Assembly (NCBI GenBank): GCA_028564675.1
Contig: JAOVVO010000109.1
Coordinates: 62,001 to 126,000, forward strand
Reading direction: 5' to 3'
DNA: 64,000 nucleotides
Source: Onchocerca lupi
Lineage: Eukaryota; Nematoda; Chromadorea; Rhabditida; Onchocercidae
Shown here: positions 38,655 through 52,880 of the stretch, in pieces
Position numbering within the stretch: the stretch's first letter is position 1
How the letters are laid out: every line of letters starts with the position of its first letter
The notes under the pieces: generated by a model
Database searches by the model: none
The model's input: the letters and a program-made list of their open reading frames with translations, nothing else
Told to the model about the DNA's origin: nothing
Made by a program: the position numbers and the translations under genes

Positions 38655-38694
38655 AGATATCACTACCATCTCTTATAAAGAGATGTTGAGTGAT
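38655..38694. repeat. Inverted repeat (hairpin) in the 3' region
   Basis: Arms gatatcactaccatctctt and aagagatgttgagtgatatt pair with a loop of only a few bases and two or three mismatches or bulges. It lies about 400 bases after the stop codon of the zinc-finger gene, so it could be in its 3' UTR. Confidence 0.65.
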
Positions 38695-41600
38695 ATTGGT
38701 GATAGTATTGCACTGTAGACTCTCCCATCTTTTTATTTACCTACGACATTCACCTCAAAGGTCAAGTGAAGAGCATTCAAGTGATGAACCTATTTTATTA
38801 ATATTCATCCAGCTTACCGTATGTTGCGGTCTTCGTTTATGCTGTTGATAATTAGCATTCTTTTAAAATACAGTTCAAAAATATATTTTTTGCTTTTGAT
38901 GTTAATCATTCGTAAATCTCGTATTGAGACTGCCTTTTAGTAGTCCCAACATCGGGTTTGTTCGATACAATTGGCCTTACTGGAATCTCACCAGCTGTTT
39001 GTAAGCAACATAGGCCGTGATGCGAAATACTTTTTTTTCATAATTGTTGTTTTTAGTTGATTTGAGCTTCTTTTCGATGATATCAAATATTGTATATGAT
39101 TATGAGAAATCTTGCGAATGCATCACTGCTGCGGCTGTTGCTGTGCATTACTACTGTACAGGCCTTAGGTGTTCTGATTATATCTTACATGTTATTCTTC
39201 ATTGTAATCTTTTTCTAATGATTATATTTTGTTCGTCGTTTAGACGTTCTTGTGTATTTCAAGTTAATTAACATGTTTGTACAAATCACCTACAACCCAC
39301 CAGCAAGTGATTTAACAAAATTAATTTTGACAGCTGATATCTTGAATTTTCTTCGTAGAGATAGTTAAGGGAGCAAAATTGCAGGGTCCGTTTCGTTAGG
39401 TTTTTCTATGAGATATATGCCCAACTGCAAATTTTCTCAAATCCTCTTTTATATTCTCAAGTTTTCTTTCATATTCTCTTTTATATTCTCAAATTCTTTT
39501 TTATTTATTCTTATTCTTTTCGTATTTCTGATCATTTGTTATTGCGCTTTGAATTTTTTTGAAATATTTTGGAGCTTTTTTTGCTAAAAAATGTTTCATG
39601 ATATTAAAATTTCATGAGCATTTTTACTTTTTTTGCAGTTCATTTCGAATCACATAGATTGAAATTTGGATGATTTCAGTCATTTTCATATAAGGAATAG
39701 TTCTCTTTTTCCGAACTGCGCGTGGAAAATTTTTGCCAATGATTCCTTAAGCGTTTGATCTTGGCTGTAGAATTGCAATAGAATTAAATTTTCAACATCA
39801 TTTTTTTTAAATCTTGTCTTCTGAGAGACGGGTTCTCTGTAATTTTAATTACTCGATGTTCGCAGTGAGAGATTGTGGCTGGCTTTTGTACCTGACACAG
39901 TATGCATTCTTTCAACATTTTATAAAATGTATGAATTTAATCGATTGTAAATGTAAAAGCAACAATAAATGAACTTCGCTTTGCCAAAAAGTAATTCTTT
40001 CTCTATTTTCTCAAAACTGGAGCGAAGGTTAAGATGAGTGTTGCGAGGAACTGAATAATTTAATTCACATTTTCATGGTTATCACTTTTATGCATTGGTT
40101 GAGAAATGGGTTGATGTATTCTCGAGAATTTTTCGACTCAAATTCCTCGAAACAATAATTTGTTACGTGATGCAGGCATGTTGCACGATACAAAATTTAT
40201 AAAATTATAAATTGCGAAGAGGAATTTAGTGTCACGGATTTCTGCTACGAATTGTACTTTTGAAATTGGCCAAGCTGGTTTTCATTTTATTTATGTGACG
40301 GAAAGGAGAGTTAATAAAGTTTGGAAATTGACACGATTTAAACATTCGAAACAGTCCTATTTCAGAAATCTTGATTACGGATTGGACCTACATTGCTGCA
40401 GGTGAGGTTCAAATTAGTTTTCAACTGATATATTGTATGTAGTTCAGTGTCTTAATGGTTAGGAGTAATAAATTTCTTGCAAAGATTTTTGGTTATCGTT
40501 GTAATAATTTTTAATATATTATAAGAAACTGACTGCCTAGGGTTTGTGTAATCAATTGTATGCATATTGTATATTTAACTATCAGTAAGAGTAATAAAGG
40601 GATTTATGTACCATCCTTATCATAGATCTTGAGTGGTGTAGTAGTCAATACTAAAAAAAGCAGCCAGCACTCAAAGTTCCCGGATATCTCAGTTGCACAA
40701 TAACTATTAGTAGAATTTATAATAAAAAAATCTTGATGGAAGAGCTTTTTGAACGACCAAGCAAAAACTGCTGGAATCATTAATTGAACTTTGCACCAAC
40801 GAAGGGGATTTCATCCTCGCTCCCGGTACATTATGAGCGGAAATAGTAAACTGAAGAGATTAATGAAAGTTTAATAGGCAAAATTAGTTCATGATTTTTC
40901 GATGTATTTTCAGGTCAAGAAGGAACGTCACATTCTCTTCATCCAATTTAAAAGTAAAAGTAACAATTTTCAGCAGTTGTGCTGTGAATCGATAATATTT
41001 ATTACTTTGCCAAATTCATTAGTTCTTGAAACGTTGATTGTGAAAAATAAAATTTTAATAAGAAAATGTGATAAATGCATTCACATTCCTATCATACAAC
41101 AACTGATGTAATAAATTTTGATTTCTTTGAAAAATAGATGAAGTGACTATTACTACTTGATTGTCTTGTACTAGTACCCTCAGGGAATATTGGTTGGGAG
41201 GAGCCTTCTTCTAAACATCCTATTGGAAGGCCTATTTGTTTCCTAGACGTAGTAGTTATGACACAAAATATCCAAGCCATCATCCAACTGCTCATCGATT
41301 CGTTTCTCGTCACACCTGTTTACCATCCTTTCAATTTCTCTCATTTTAATTTTTTAATTTAAATTTTCAGTCATATTTGCTAGATCTATCTATAAGCGAT
41401 TAAAATATATGCATTCATCTATGCATGTATGTTTCTTCTGCTCATCATAATTGTTCTTATTCAACTAGATGATAGATACGAACTATTGATGGTTGTTTTC
41501 GATAGCACAATCAATTTGTAAACATTTTAAACTAATACGTTGATGGAAAATATCTCCGAAAAAGGGATAGCTTTGTGTGATTTGCTTTGTTGATTCCTGT

Positions 41601-44027
41601 TCTGTTTTTGTTTTTTATGACGGATCTCATTTAATACTCTCAATCATTTTTTAATTTGCTTGATACACTTGAATCTTTGATACGGTCTTTTCTTTCGACA
41701 CATTATTCCACTATTAGTCCTTGATCAAAATGATAAGTTGAAAGCAAAAAATGCTGTTCAAAAAAATCGTATTATTGCACAATAGAAGAAAATTGCTGAC
41801 ACACCTTTATCCTGTCAGAATAAACGATCGGAACGCATCCTGTCTCGTTTTCAAGGCTCGCTAAGATTACCCATTTTTCAATGTACTGCTATCGGCATCA
41901 CTACTATTTAAATCTCCTGTCCTAAATTCTAATTCTTTCATTCAAAAATCTTTCATTTCCACTGCGATCAGTTCCTTTCAGGATTTGGTCGAATAATCAT
42001 GCTCATCTTTTTCAGTATCACTTAGCATCCAACATTCAACTATTATTAGAAGTCAAGTTTTCGTGGTTTGTTTTTTTCATAATTTCGACATATTCAGATT
42101 ACTCATTCGGGATCTAATTCTGTAATGGATCATTTTTGCAAACATTGAGTAGTGCTTGCAACAGCAAGATTTTATTAAATTTCTTAAAGTTGTCACCGTT
42201 TTTTACTCGAGTATTTCCTGGCATTGTCTTTCATCATCATCTTCCATCTGCTTATATCTAGTACATGACAGTAAGAAATGCTTAAATTTTATTTCATTTG
42301 AATTATTCTAGGAGATTGTTTAATCTTACTTCCAAAACTAATTTTACTTCCAAAACCTTTAAGCATATATTTCAAGTCTAAACTCAGATCAGCAACTCTA
42401 TGTATTTCTGTTTAAAAAAAATACATGGGTCTTTATCAGCAAATTGTACCATATCATCATTATTACTGAATATCTTGGTTTATGCGATAGGAGGGAAATC
42501 GTATATTTTGATTGAATTGAGTCACTGCAAAAATTTGCGAAATCGTACATTTATTGATTCGCGAATCCTCAGTGTTTTTCATTTAATGACTATAAATCGA
42601 TGAATCCACAACGGATCGATTTAAGATTTCCTAAAATTGAAGAATTAAGCGAATAGTAACTTAGGTCAGCAATTTGTCCAAGTATGCAATTAGTTACAGT
42701 CTTATATTTACAATTATTCTCATTAGAATCCTTTACATTCGGCATTTTGTTGTTTCAGAAGACTTGCCTTGATTTGTCAAATTTCAAAAAACTTGTCACC
42801 GGAAAGTATCCAATAAATTTGCTCATACTGGCATAACTATGCAACTCGTTCCTTTCTTCTCTACCCTGATTCGATGATTATCATAAGTTAGTTGCTGGGA
42901 ACTTTTCGTCATATACAAATTTATTCTCTAGTTTTTAGAAAGGTTGGAGATGGATGCATCGACTAACTATTTATCTTCTGCTGACTGACAAAATTTGGGT
43001 TCAAAGATTATTTTGTTTTCAACAAATGGTCGGCAAAAGGAATAGGAAGAGATGCTATAAGACATGAAGCACATGGAAGTAGGAATATTTGACTGTAAAA
43101 GTGAAATTAAATGTGGATAGTTTGGCGTCACCAAACTTCTCCCAACCTGTTTGTTGTACATTACACCATATTTTCTAAGCCAACCTTCTGCAACAATGTT
43201 TGCATCACTTTCATGCATTATTTACATAGCGTCACGCTTGCTGCAATGAAAATTTGATTCCAACTCAGCAAATGACAAGCAAGCATCACGTAAGGCATAT
43301 TTTCGTGAGACTCATTGCTGATTTGAATAACACATCAATAAAAACAGCTGTGGAAGTAGTGATTGCCAACAAGTTTAACAAAATGTAAATGTTGGCACAT
43401 TCGACAGCCACTATTTATAACAATTTTTGCTTCACCAGCCAGCCAACTGCTGTTAGCTCAGCTCACCTTGCTAGTAATTTTCTATTTTTAAGCTGCACAT
43501 TTTCATAACATTTTTACTTTATCTGGAGAACAATTTAATTTTTGATTTTTTTGATTCTCTTTTTTTCTTTTTTCTTTAATGTATTTTTTATTTGCATCAA
43601 TTCTGATGATTCAATACCCCATCGATTATGGCTAATTGATGTATAGGTGAGTGAGTGGCTACGTGCATATTTATTTATAATCTGTGTATGTATGTATGTA
43701 TGCATGTTTATTTCGGGATAAAATCATCTATTATAAACATGAAAGTAAGCTGAAAGCAATGAAACGATTTCTCTTTTCAATTCCGAAAAGTTACCAAATG
43801 ATCGATTCCATGTATATTTCTTACTACCTGAGAAGCACCTTCATTTAAAGTTACAAAACCAATCTTTTGACATCATTCTAATGTTGCTACTCTTTGTCTT
43901 CTTGTGCTGCTGTTTCATCGTTAACAAACGCTTTCATACATTGAAAAGTTTAATATTTACCAAAAGATGGATGTGCATTTATCTATACCTCTTACTCATT
44001 GAGCTTCGAGAGAAAGGAGAGATTTGG

Positions 44028-47000
44028 ATGATAAGGATGATAAAGATAGGAGGAGAGAAAGAGGAATTGAACATTTCCCAAATATCAAAGCATGAAAACC
44101 GTCCAGCAGCTAACACATCGATTTGCAATCACCGCGGATACATCGCATTCCTTCATATCAACCCGGCTTATCATTCGCTGCTACCGAAACAACGCCACGT
44201 ATTGCAGCGCTATATCGCCTCACTATTATCAGAAAAAGGGTAGTTATTGCTTCGGGTAGTTCATTGCTTATCATTGCGTTATTTGTGATCGTTGCAGCAT
44301 TTTCGGCATGCTTCACTGATTGGTGGTGATCACGAGATAACAAATTGTGGTTTATTTTTATTGGTGATAGTTTTATTGAATTCATTGTACTCTTCTCTTT
44401 ATCACTTAATTTTAAACAAAACTTTTTGTAATGTTTTCAGATAATCTCTGTTTCTTTTTCTCTTCAAACTATATTCATTGATTTTCTCACTTACCAGCTT
44501 CCCCGAATTTTTAATCATTCATGCGAACAATTTTTGATCTTCATTTCTCTATTATCAATCGGATGAATGAAATTTTTACTCTTCCTTATCTATACCAATC
44601 TAGTCTGATTGCTTCTCAAAATGCTACAAAAATAACCATAATTTTCCAATTTTTTTTATATGAAATTATTAAAACTGGCTTCGCATAGAAAGGCTTGTTT
44701 ACTACTGTTTAAAGTTTGGGCTTTTTCAATTTTGATGCAAATGCAATTAAGCGTAGCATGCGTGATAAAGACGATAGTTTGTTGAATTGTCCCATCGCGA
44801 TAGAACTTTTCAGAAATGCAATTTTGTTGAATATCTTTGATCATGTGAATTCCAGCATAGATGGAATTAGTCATAATCATTAGTAACCAGAGCCCATTAA
44901 GCATCGTATCCAGTATGCAGTCTGGAAATTTTCTCAATTGAGCTCATACAAGAGTTTTTCGTGAGCTTTACAAAGTTACTATATCACATCGAGAAGGAAT
45001 GTTCCAGAAATTTACATTTATTGATTTTTATCATTTCAAAAAATATGATAAGGGTGTCTATCCATTGACTTGATCTTCGCTTTTTCGATTATTATAGTTA
45101 TTCTCTGTGTTTTCCAAAAATTTCCAATGCTCTTGTCTTTCAACGAAGCAAAAATTTAATTTTGTATGCCTGTTGAATTGAACAGAAACAAAAAAAAATT
45201 TCCATTTATCACTAATTTGAGAAGTCATAAATTCAGCTTATTTTAATTGGTAGCATCTTTCCAAATTTTGATCTCATGATTTTTGATCTTATGATTGTTC
45301 AGTCCATTTTATGTCTAAAGGAATGTGTTTATTTGTTTACTTAATCATATGTTTAAATCTACATTTACCAAAAATCCAGAAATGGTGGAAGCTTTTATGG
45401 ATTTGCTCTGTTGATTTTGTTCATTACCATTTGATAATTTAGCAAATCTTGACTCTTTTAGTTATTTCCACAGTAAATGTTTTTTGTTCATATTAATGAC
45501 ACACCGCTCAACTGAATTATTTACAGAGTGTCTTTTCAAATCATTAAATTTAATCTTTGATTTTCAGATGAAAAAAGTATTTTCGTCTTTCAAAAAATCA
45601 ATTTTGGGGTGGTGATTTATTTTATAAAAACAAGAATCAATTTAAGAAATCGTCATCAAAATTTTTTGTAAAATTAACGGGATTCAATAATCAAGGCAAA
45701 TAATGGTTCTCCATGTTCTTTTGTATTGCTATCCAGAATCATTCGAAAGAAATGTAATTATTGAGATGATGTTGATTACAACAGCATTGATGTTGTTGAA
45801 ATGTAATTGAACAGATTGTTTACAGCAACATTATTCTCCCATTACTATCAATCTAAGAATGGAAAATATTTCCATTTTCCACCTTTTTTACTGAAAAAAT
45901 TTCTGCGAAGATCCTAATGTTAGAGCTAAGTTGCATAATCTATAAACTAAGAAGTATAAAAGTGGAAATTGCAGGGAAGAAATAGCAAGAAGGGGCTATC
46001 ATAATGACTGGTTGGTAGGGGTTTAATTTAGCCTAACCCTTGAACTTCTGACCGTAGATTTAAACTGAAATGAAAATAAGAAATAATGAAACAGCAGCGG
46101 CATTTGATGGCGTAATTTTCAAAATAGCTAAGTGATTTTTAAAAATTATCTACTTGTTTTTCCATTGCAAAAACAACTTTGATGTTTGGCGACATGCTTT
46201 CCTTTCTTAATAGTAAATGTGAATTTCTGTCGTAACTAAATGCACTTTTGCTTCATTAATCGGAGTGATTAGCAAAAAGATTTTTTTCATTTGAAATTGT
46301 TCATCTTAACATTACTTTCATTTTGAGCTCAAATTAGCTGAAAATGATTAATGGTAGTGGCACTGATACAATCATTTAAGGCGGATATAATAGGTACAGC
46401 AATGTTCAAATATATTACGCCTTTAAAATAAAGAATTACTTTTATTTTATCGAATAGATTTAATTCATGTAAAAGAGATTGAATGAATAACTTTCCAATT
46501 AAAAGTTTTTGAACATTTCTCTAGAATTTTGTTATTTTGATGAGATTGTTAGAATTTTGTTTTCACCGCTAATCTCAATTAATTTATATATCAGACTAAA
46601 GATGATTTCGCTCTGTGGCATTAATCGCAATGATTTCTAAATATTTTGTTTTCTTTTACAAACTTTCTTGCAGCCCACTAATTTTTCAGTAATTAAGATT
46701 AGAATTAGCTTTTCAGCTATTATAAAATCCAAATAGGTCAGGAGCAGTAACTTCTTCAACATGCTTTTGTCGTGCTTTAATCTTATTGCCAACTTGTAAG
46801 CAAACATCAGTTGTTCTAAACAGAGGTTTTTATGCAGTATGGAAAATGATGTGTTGGCAAATTTCGAATTCTTATGATGAGAAGTGTTCAAAAATCTGTG
46901 TTTAGTTTAAAAATCATTTAATTTAATTAATAGATAATTGCTTCAAATTTGTTTGAAATTGTTTTAAAATTAAAAAAAAATAATTGTTCTACAAATGAGA

Positions 47001-50000
47001 ACCGTCTTTTAAAATAGCGAAAAAAAAAAAAAAAAAAAAAAAACAGGAATTCACAGAAAACATGCTGAAATCGAATTTGACTTTGACTTTTAGCTACTTT
47101 ATTCATTATAACTTTTTTCTCTGATATCGTTGTAGCTGTAACTGTTATGGTAATGGTGCTGTTTCTGTTTTAATTATATTTGGCAGGGCATGAAATCATA
47201 ACCGGTTTCATTTCTTTTATTCCCATGCTCTCTTCATTTTACTTTTCTTTTTGTTTGTACTGATTATCATTTTGATTTGTTTATATTTTCAATTTTTCTC
47301 CTGACCGGTCTATCAGTCTTGATGAATAGTTCTGGAATTATTGGATGTTTTTTACAATACTTAAATGTAGAATTTTAGACTGCAATTTGTAGTAACTTCT
47401 TCAAAGACCAGACACCTAATTGCTGTTTAAGTTGATAATGGAGTGGGATGATTCCTGATATTTCAATATATTTCATGGAATAATATCTTAATTGTACGTG
47501 TCTCTAGAATATCAGGTGTTAGATGATAAAGGATTATAAAGTTTAGCAGTTAAGATTATTAATCTTTTTCAATGTCTGATGTACAGTTATGTCAATATTA
47601 GGGAATGTGCTGTAGTGAATGTTTGGTTAATCCAGTAATTTTATTACTTGTCCGCGTTTTTTTTTTCTTTTTTTTTTTTATCGGAAAATGGATAGTTTTG
47701 TGAAAAACAAAGAATTACTGCGTGTCATTATCTTTCGTTTGCAGACATGGCCCATTTTTGTATCGAGTGAACTATTTGGGTTTCAGCTCGGTAATCGAAA
47801 AAATATTTGGTTATTTTTGGGAGGGTGGCCACACGGAAGGTAATGTTGGATGGGCAAATCTCTATTGCTTCAAGTGCTGTACGAAGGATATGTAGCAGTT
47901 CTAATTCAGAGGATTTCTCTGAAGATAATTATGGTGCTCCTTTCTATTGAATATAATTTTTTGAATGCTAGTGTAGTAACTGCAGTGAATTGATTGGGGT
48001 AATATTACGTTAATTTCCAGGCTCAAAACAGTCGGTAGCAGGAGCAGCAGATAGATGTTACGTATAAATAAGGATGTGATGCAAGTAATCAGTAACACGT
48101 ATTCACGGAAATGTTTCTGACTTTGGTAGTAAATTGAAATTAGGCACTTTGTTCTGGTGGTCGAAATACTTGCTTCTAAAAATCTTACTGAAAAATTTCA
48201 GGGAATGAGGGACGTGCTCCATTATTGAGTGGTGTTCTATCGTCAGCCGATAATGCCGTTAAAATCGATCTCAACCTCTCCGATATTATCATTCAGACAT
48301 CAAATAGTTCTGCTGATAAATTTCCAAGAGAGCGTTGTAAAGCTGTCGTTAGTTTTATCATTATTTATTTAATAGTAATTTACAATATTTTCTATAATTA
48401 ACGGTAGTGTTAACAAGTGCGGTTGCAAATGATGAGAAAAATAATGAAAGAGAGTTTAATTGAATAGAATTAAGTCGTGAATAATTCGTATGGGTGCTGC
48501 ATTAAAATATCTTTCACGAAAGATTAAGTATAAGGCTTTTCATTTAAATCAATAATTAATCGGAAATGGAAATTGAAGATATCAGTGGGTTTGCTGATAA
48601 CAGCGGCAATATGCAATGATCTCGTATTATCGTTCATCCATGAAAAGGTACCCCAAGAACCGCCCTTGCCAGATGCTATATTCGCTCACACTCCTTACAT
48701 TCCATGGGCATTAATATTGTCCGAATATCTTATGCTTGCTTCACTAACATGCATGGTTGTACTAACTATTATACATAGGCATCGCTGGATTATACTTAGG
48801 TTCGTTGATTTCTATTATTTAATTATTTATCATTTTAGAGAAATCTAAAAGGTCACTTATTCCGGAAACTTACAGAAAAAGTAAAACAAGAAAAAGAAAG
48901 AAAAATAACCGAAAGTAACTGTTCCGATTTTGTTGTGTTTTGCAGAAGAATCGCAGTCATCGCGTCATTATTATATTTTGGACGTTGCCTAACAATGCTC
49001 GTGACACAAGTACCTATTGCAGATCCTAATTATTATTGCTCACCACGTCTAAGTGTAAGTTCTTTTTTTTTTCCGCTTTTATGTTTTTGTTCAGACTTCT
49101 ATTATGGTTTTAAAATTGAACAATAATATTTTATTTTTTTAAGTAGTTTTTCTTTTATTTCCTTTCTACCATTGGGCAATGCATTTTATCAACAATGCAG
49201 TCTAGAAGTATTAACATTTTAGATTTAAGGATTTTGATTTTGTCATTCATTTTCACTTGTTGATGATTTCTGTCATGTTTTACATAGTTTAGGGCGCTGA
49301 CTATACTCTAAGGAATATAATTCTTAGAGCGATGCGGATTGGAAGTGGTGCTGGTTTGATAATCAACGGAAAGCATACACTGTGTGGTGATTACATCTAC
49401 AGCGGCCACACAGTTGTTCTTGTCATTACTTGCTTATTTATCACAGAATGTAAGTTCTTGGGTAATTTTTGTTAAGTAGGGTAGGAACAAACCAGAAGTT
49501 GTTCAAATTCAAATTTCGTCGGTTCATCATGAGTTCACAAAGATTTTAATCATTCAAAGGAAAAATTAAATGTGTTTATAAAATTGCTTTTTTTTTTGCT
49601 TATTTTTATGACAAACCAGGAATCACCCTTTGAGAAACTGCCAATTTTCCCATCATTCAGCAATTAATTTAGACAGTCCACGACGTTGGAAACCACTTCA
49701 TTTCTTTTCAATAATGGTCTCAACTGCTGGTGTTATATTACTACTGATATCGCGTGCTCATTACACGATTGATGTTATCATATCATACTGGATAACTACG
49801 CGGATTTTCTGGACTTATCATACATTGGCTGCCATCCCAAGTCTTCGAGTATGTTTTTATTGTTCCTAATGGAATTTATTATTTCTATGCCATTTTGTAA
49901 GGTTGAAAAGCAAATTTAAATCAACAAGATTAGTTTTTCTTATCTTCCTCATATAATTTTTGCAAATGCATATTGAATGAAACATTTTTTCTCAGAATGC

Positions 50001-50109
50001 CAGCTCTCACTATAATCACTTATCAAAACTTTATTGGTATCGATTATTTTTATTCATGGAGGGAAATTTGCACAGACCGGTACCAAGAAGGTATTATTTT
50101 CATGCATGA
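44028..50109 (+). CDS. Sphingomyelin synthase family protein (SMS/SAMD8-like; 8 exons, ~408 aa)
   Basis: A multipass enzyme that moves phosphocholine or phosphoethanolamine onto ceramide in Golgi, ER or plasma membrane. Exons: 44028-44239 (tentative), 47745-47839, 48202-48344, 48579-48799, 48946-49054, 49293-49449, 49673-49848, 49996-50109. Family marks: DKFPRER before TM1, IHEKVPQEPPLPD, RHRWIILRR, LYFGRCLTMLVTQVP, GKHTLCGDYIYSGHTVVL and RAHYTIDVIISYWITTRIF. The catalytic triad is visible as His in SGHT (about residue 299) and His and Asp in HYTID (about 342 and 346). The total length fits the family. The DNA cannot tell which head group is used, though IPWA and YSPRRW look slightly SAMD8-like. 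The protein stops at RPVPRRYYFHA, where relatives carry about 15 more residues. Exon 1 fits by phase and length only; the donor at 48344 (gtcgtt) is weak. Confidence 0.85.
44240..47744 (+). other. Candidate first intron of the sphingolipid synthase gene
   Basis: If exon 1 is right, this 3.5 kb is intron. It has no supported coding sequence, is AT-rich and contains an A24 run (47020-47043). If exon 1 is wrong, part of it is promoter or 5' UTR. Confidence 0.4.
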
Positions 50110-52880
50110 TGGAAATAAATTTTTCATCATTGTTGCCATTGATGTTCCGAAAACAAAATTATACTTTCATCTCATTCGGGACACATCCGAAATAAATAAC
50201 TATCAAATCAGTCAGCTTGAACGAAGTGTTCCGAAAGAATTTTAATTTCCTTTCTTCGCTTTCATCTGGACCTTTTCTTTACTTCCTTCACTTTTTCTCT
50301 CTTCCCTAAGGTTTTGGTATATTTGTTATAATATCATGATTAAACATCAGTAAATTGCCCAAATTTGAAAAGATCTCTTTAAAGGTTTGATTGGCCTTTT
50401 CCTCGGATGCGATTTGGTACACGGACTACTTGCAAAACAAATTTATCATAAAAAATTAGTTTTTGACAAACAAGGATGAGCATCGCCGAAAATTAGGTGT
50501 GGATGGAATTTATAGCAGATACATTGTGGACGAAAAACTTATAATTGCGATTTTATTGTGTACTAATAATTTGACATGTAATTCCTTCATCTCAAAAATT
50601 TAAATTATATTATGTCTTGTAAGCATGAAAATTCTGCCATTTGTTTCTCCTTATACAACTTTAAGCTCGATTCAAACTAAAATTTTATTGAGAGGATTAA
50701 GTCAATTTTTAATGATTTCTTATTTCAATTTTCTTTTCAAAATTAGCTTAGTTATTTCTATCAAGAATTAAAACGGCAGAACTCTCCCATTGTGGAATTT
50801 CTTCAAATTTATACATTTTTCTACATGCGTTCACCATATACTAACTTTCCATTTGTTCTTTTTCCATACCTGTTTCTCAATAACCATCAACCAGGAAAGT
50901 TCTTTTGCCTTTTCTAAATCTAATTAATTTATGCAACAGAATAATCTCAAACGTCTCAGATATTACAAATTAAAATTTATTCAGTACTTCCCAAAACCAT
51001 ATTGTGTCAAATTGTTCATGAACACTGTTAGTATTATTGTTCGTTATTTGCTCAACTCATAAAAATCACGAATTCATAGTCGTTCAAATGCGTGTTATTA
51101 CTTATATTTTCAAAGTGAAATGCTGCTAACTGACTCATTTTCTTTTACTTCACTCTTTGAGCTTTTCTTTAAATTGTAATTTCAGGAGCTTTATCTTTGT
51201 ACTTGAGTTGATCATTTGAGGAAAATGTTCGACGTTTTTTTGCATTTTTTTTTTTTTTTCTGTAGCCGCAGCTAAAATTAAATGAGATTACAGAAGTGCA
51301 TACTTTAATACGATCCCTACTTATTTTTTCTTTACATAAATTATACCTTTATCTGAACAAGCATTCTTCCCATGCGTGATTAATAAATATTTTTACAGTC
51401 TTTTTCCTACCTACAAAACGGAAATTTCGAGAAATAGAAATATGATTCTTGAACTTTTCAATTATTAATATCAGTACGCGGTTTTCTTCCTTAATACATT
51501 TACTCCATTTTATTTTCAATATTCGATCCCATTATATCGTATTTTCATTCGTTTTATTCATTGTCACTTTCTTGATTTTTATGTTTGCTAAGTCAATTCC
51601 ATAGCGTTCCATGTAAAACGAATAAAATAAAAACTACTGTTATTGCAGTTACTCAAAACGTCAAAAATTCTCTTTTTGGGAAATTAGTTTAATGAAGCTT
51701 AAGTCGCAAATATCTAAGCGGAAGTCTTTAAATAATTAATTTCTATTTGTATAGTAACTCATTTGATGAGTTAGTATTTATGGATTTCAGATGCTTTTGA
51801 AATATCTTCATAGCTTAAAAATTTACTCTATTTCTAGATTACATCTAAGCCTATTTTTATTTTGGACATTTTAATTTCATCATTAGGATACTTGTGCATC
51901 CATTTCAAAACTCCTTTTTTCTCTCAAATTAAAATTATATTGCAGGGAAGTGTTTTCGTTTCAATCAAATTTTGTTACAGTCAGTATTGACGCTAAAATA
52001 TTAGAAACTTTAAATCACAAGATACTGAATTCATTTTTCTTTTATAATTTTACATCAAAAGCCCATTTTACTCAAAGGAACATTAAAACTTCCAAGGAAG
52101 AAATTTTTTAAAGAATTTTTAAACAAGTTTTTCTTAATGATAAAAATTGAATAAAAATGCTTAAGTGGTCAGTAAGATTGCCGAATAAAACTCATAAAAC
52201 TTAAAAGTCGGAACGAATATATCTAAAATAGATTGTTTTTCGATATTATCTTTAGCATAAGAACAGTCCAAATTTCATTTACATTTTCATTGACACTTCC
52301 ACTAGTTATGATAATCAAGCAGTTAATTGTCTTCAAGATTCTTAATAATTTTGAAAAACACCTCAGCAGTAGTGGGCTGACTGTGATAGTAGTAAAGAGT
52401 GATACAATTTTTTCCTGAATAATAATTTTCAGTATCGCAAGTAGTTGCAGCATTAAATTTTCCACTGATCAAAATAATAAATCACAGAAAATTGTATTCT
52501 ATAGATAACTGAGATTTTAAAATCTATTATTAGAACAATAAGTGATCGGAAATTATATTCTTTAAAAGCTGCAAAAACTGATATATTTTTAGAACATAAA
52601 AGAGAAAAACAAACAGTTCCAGCAAATCACAGTAACAAAAGGAATAACCGTGACTTCAGTTTGTAAAAAACATTAAATATTGGAAAATTCCGGCAATGCT
52701 ACATGCCATGTTCCACTTAAATTAAAGCTATAATTCTAGAATGGATAGTGTCCGTGCATCATCTACAACTTGAAAGAAAATAAAAAGTTGAAGTGATGGA
52801 TAAATGCAATGCAGCAGCATCCACTTAAAATGAAGTGCCACGTAGTGTAATGTATGAAAATTAAAAGTTGTGAACTTGGC
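50110..52880. other. Convergent intergenic region
   Basis: This 2.8 kb lies between the stop codons of the sphingolipid synthase (plus) and the unknown Ser-rich gene (minus). AATAAA at 50191-50196 is a possible poly(A) signal for the synthase. Open frames at 52223-52465 and 52233-52418 overlap on opposite strands and have no support. Nothing else is recognised. Confidence 0.5.

Larger units (their letters stand above)
38251..44027. other. 3' UTR and intergenic DNA after the zinc-finger gene
   Basis: This 5.8 kb holds no supported gene. It starts with the 3' UTR of the zinc-finger gene. AATAAA at 39964-39969 is one possible end, which would make a UTR of about 1.7 kb. It contains a 29-base T run (38410-38438), a hairpin at 38655-38694 and a few short open frames without support. 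The promoter of the sphingolipid synthase gene probably lies toward its right end. Confidence 0.5.

Noticed and set aside
44123..44329. Small single-TM peptide frame in the candidate SMS exon 1
   Set aside because: It has no ATG, starts just after a stop codon and does not splice in phase to the next exon; the overlapping frame does.
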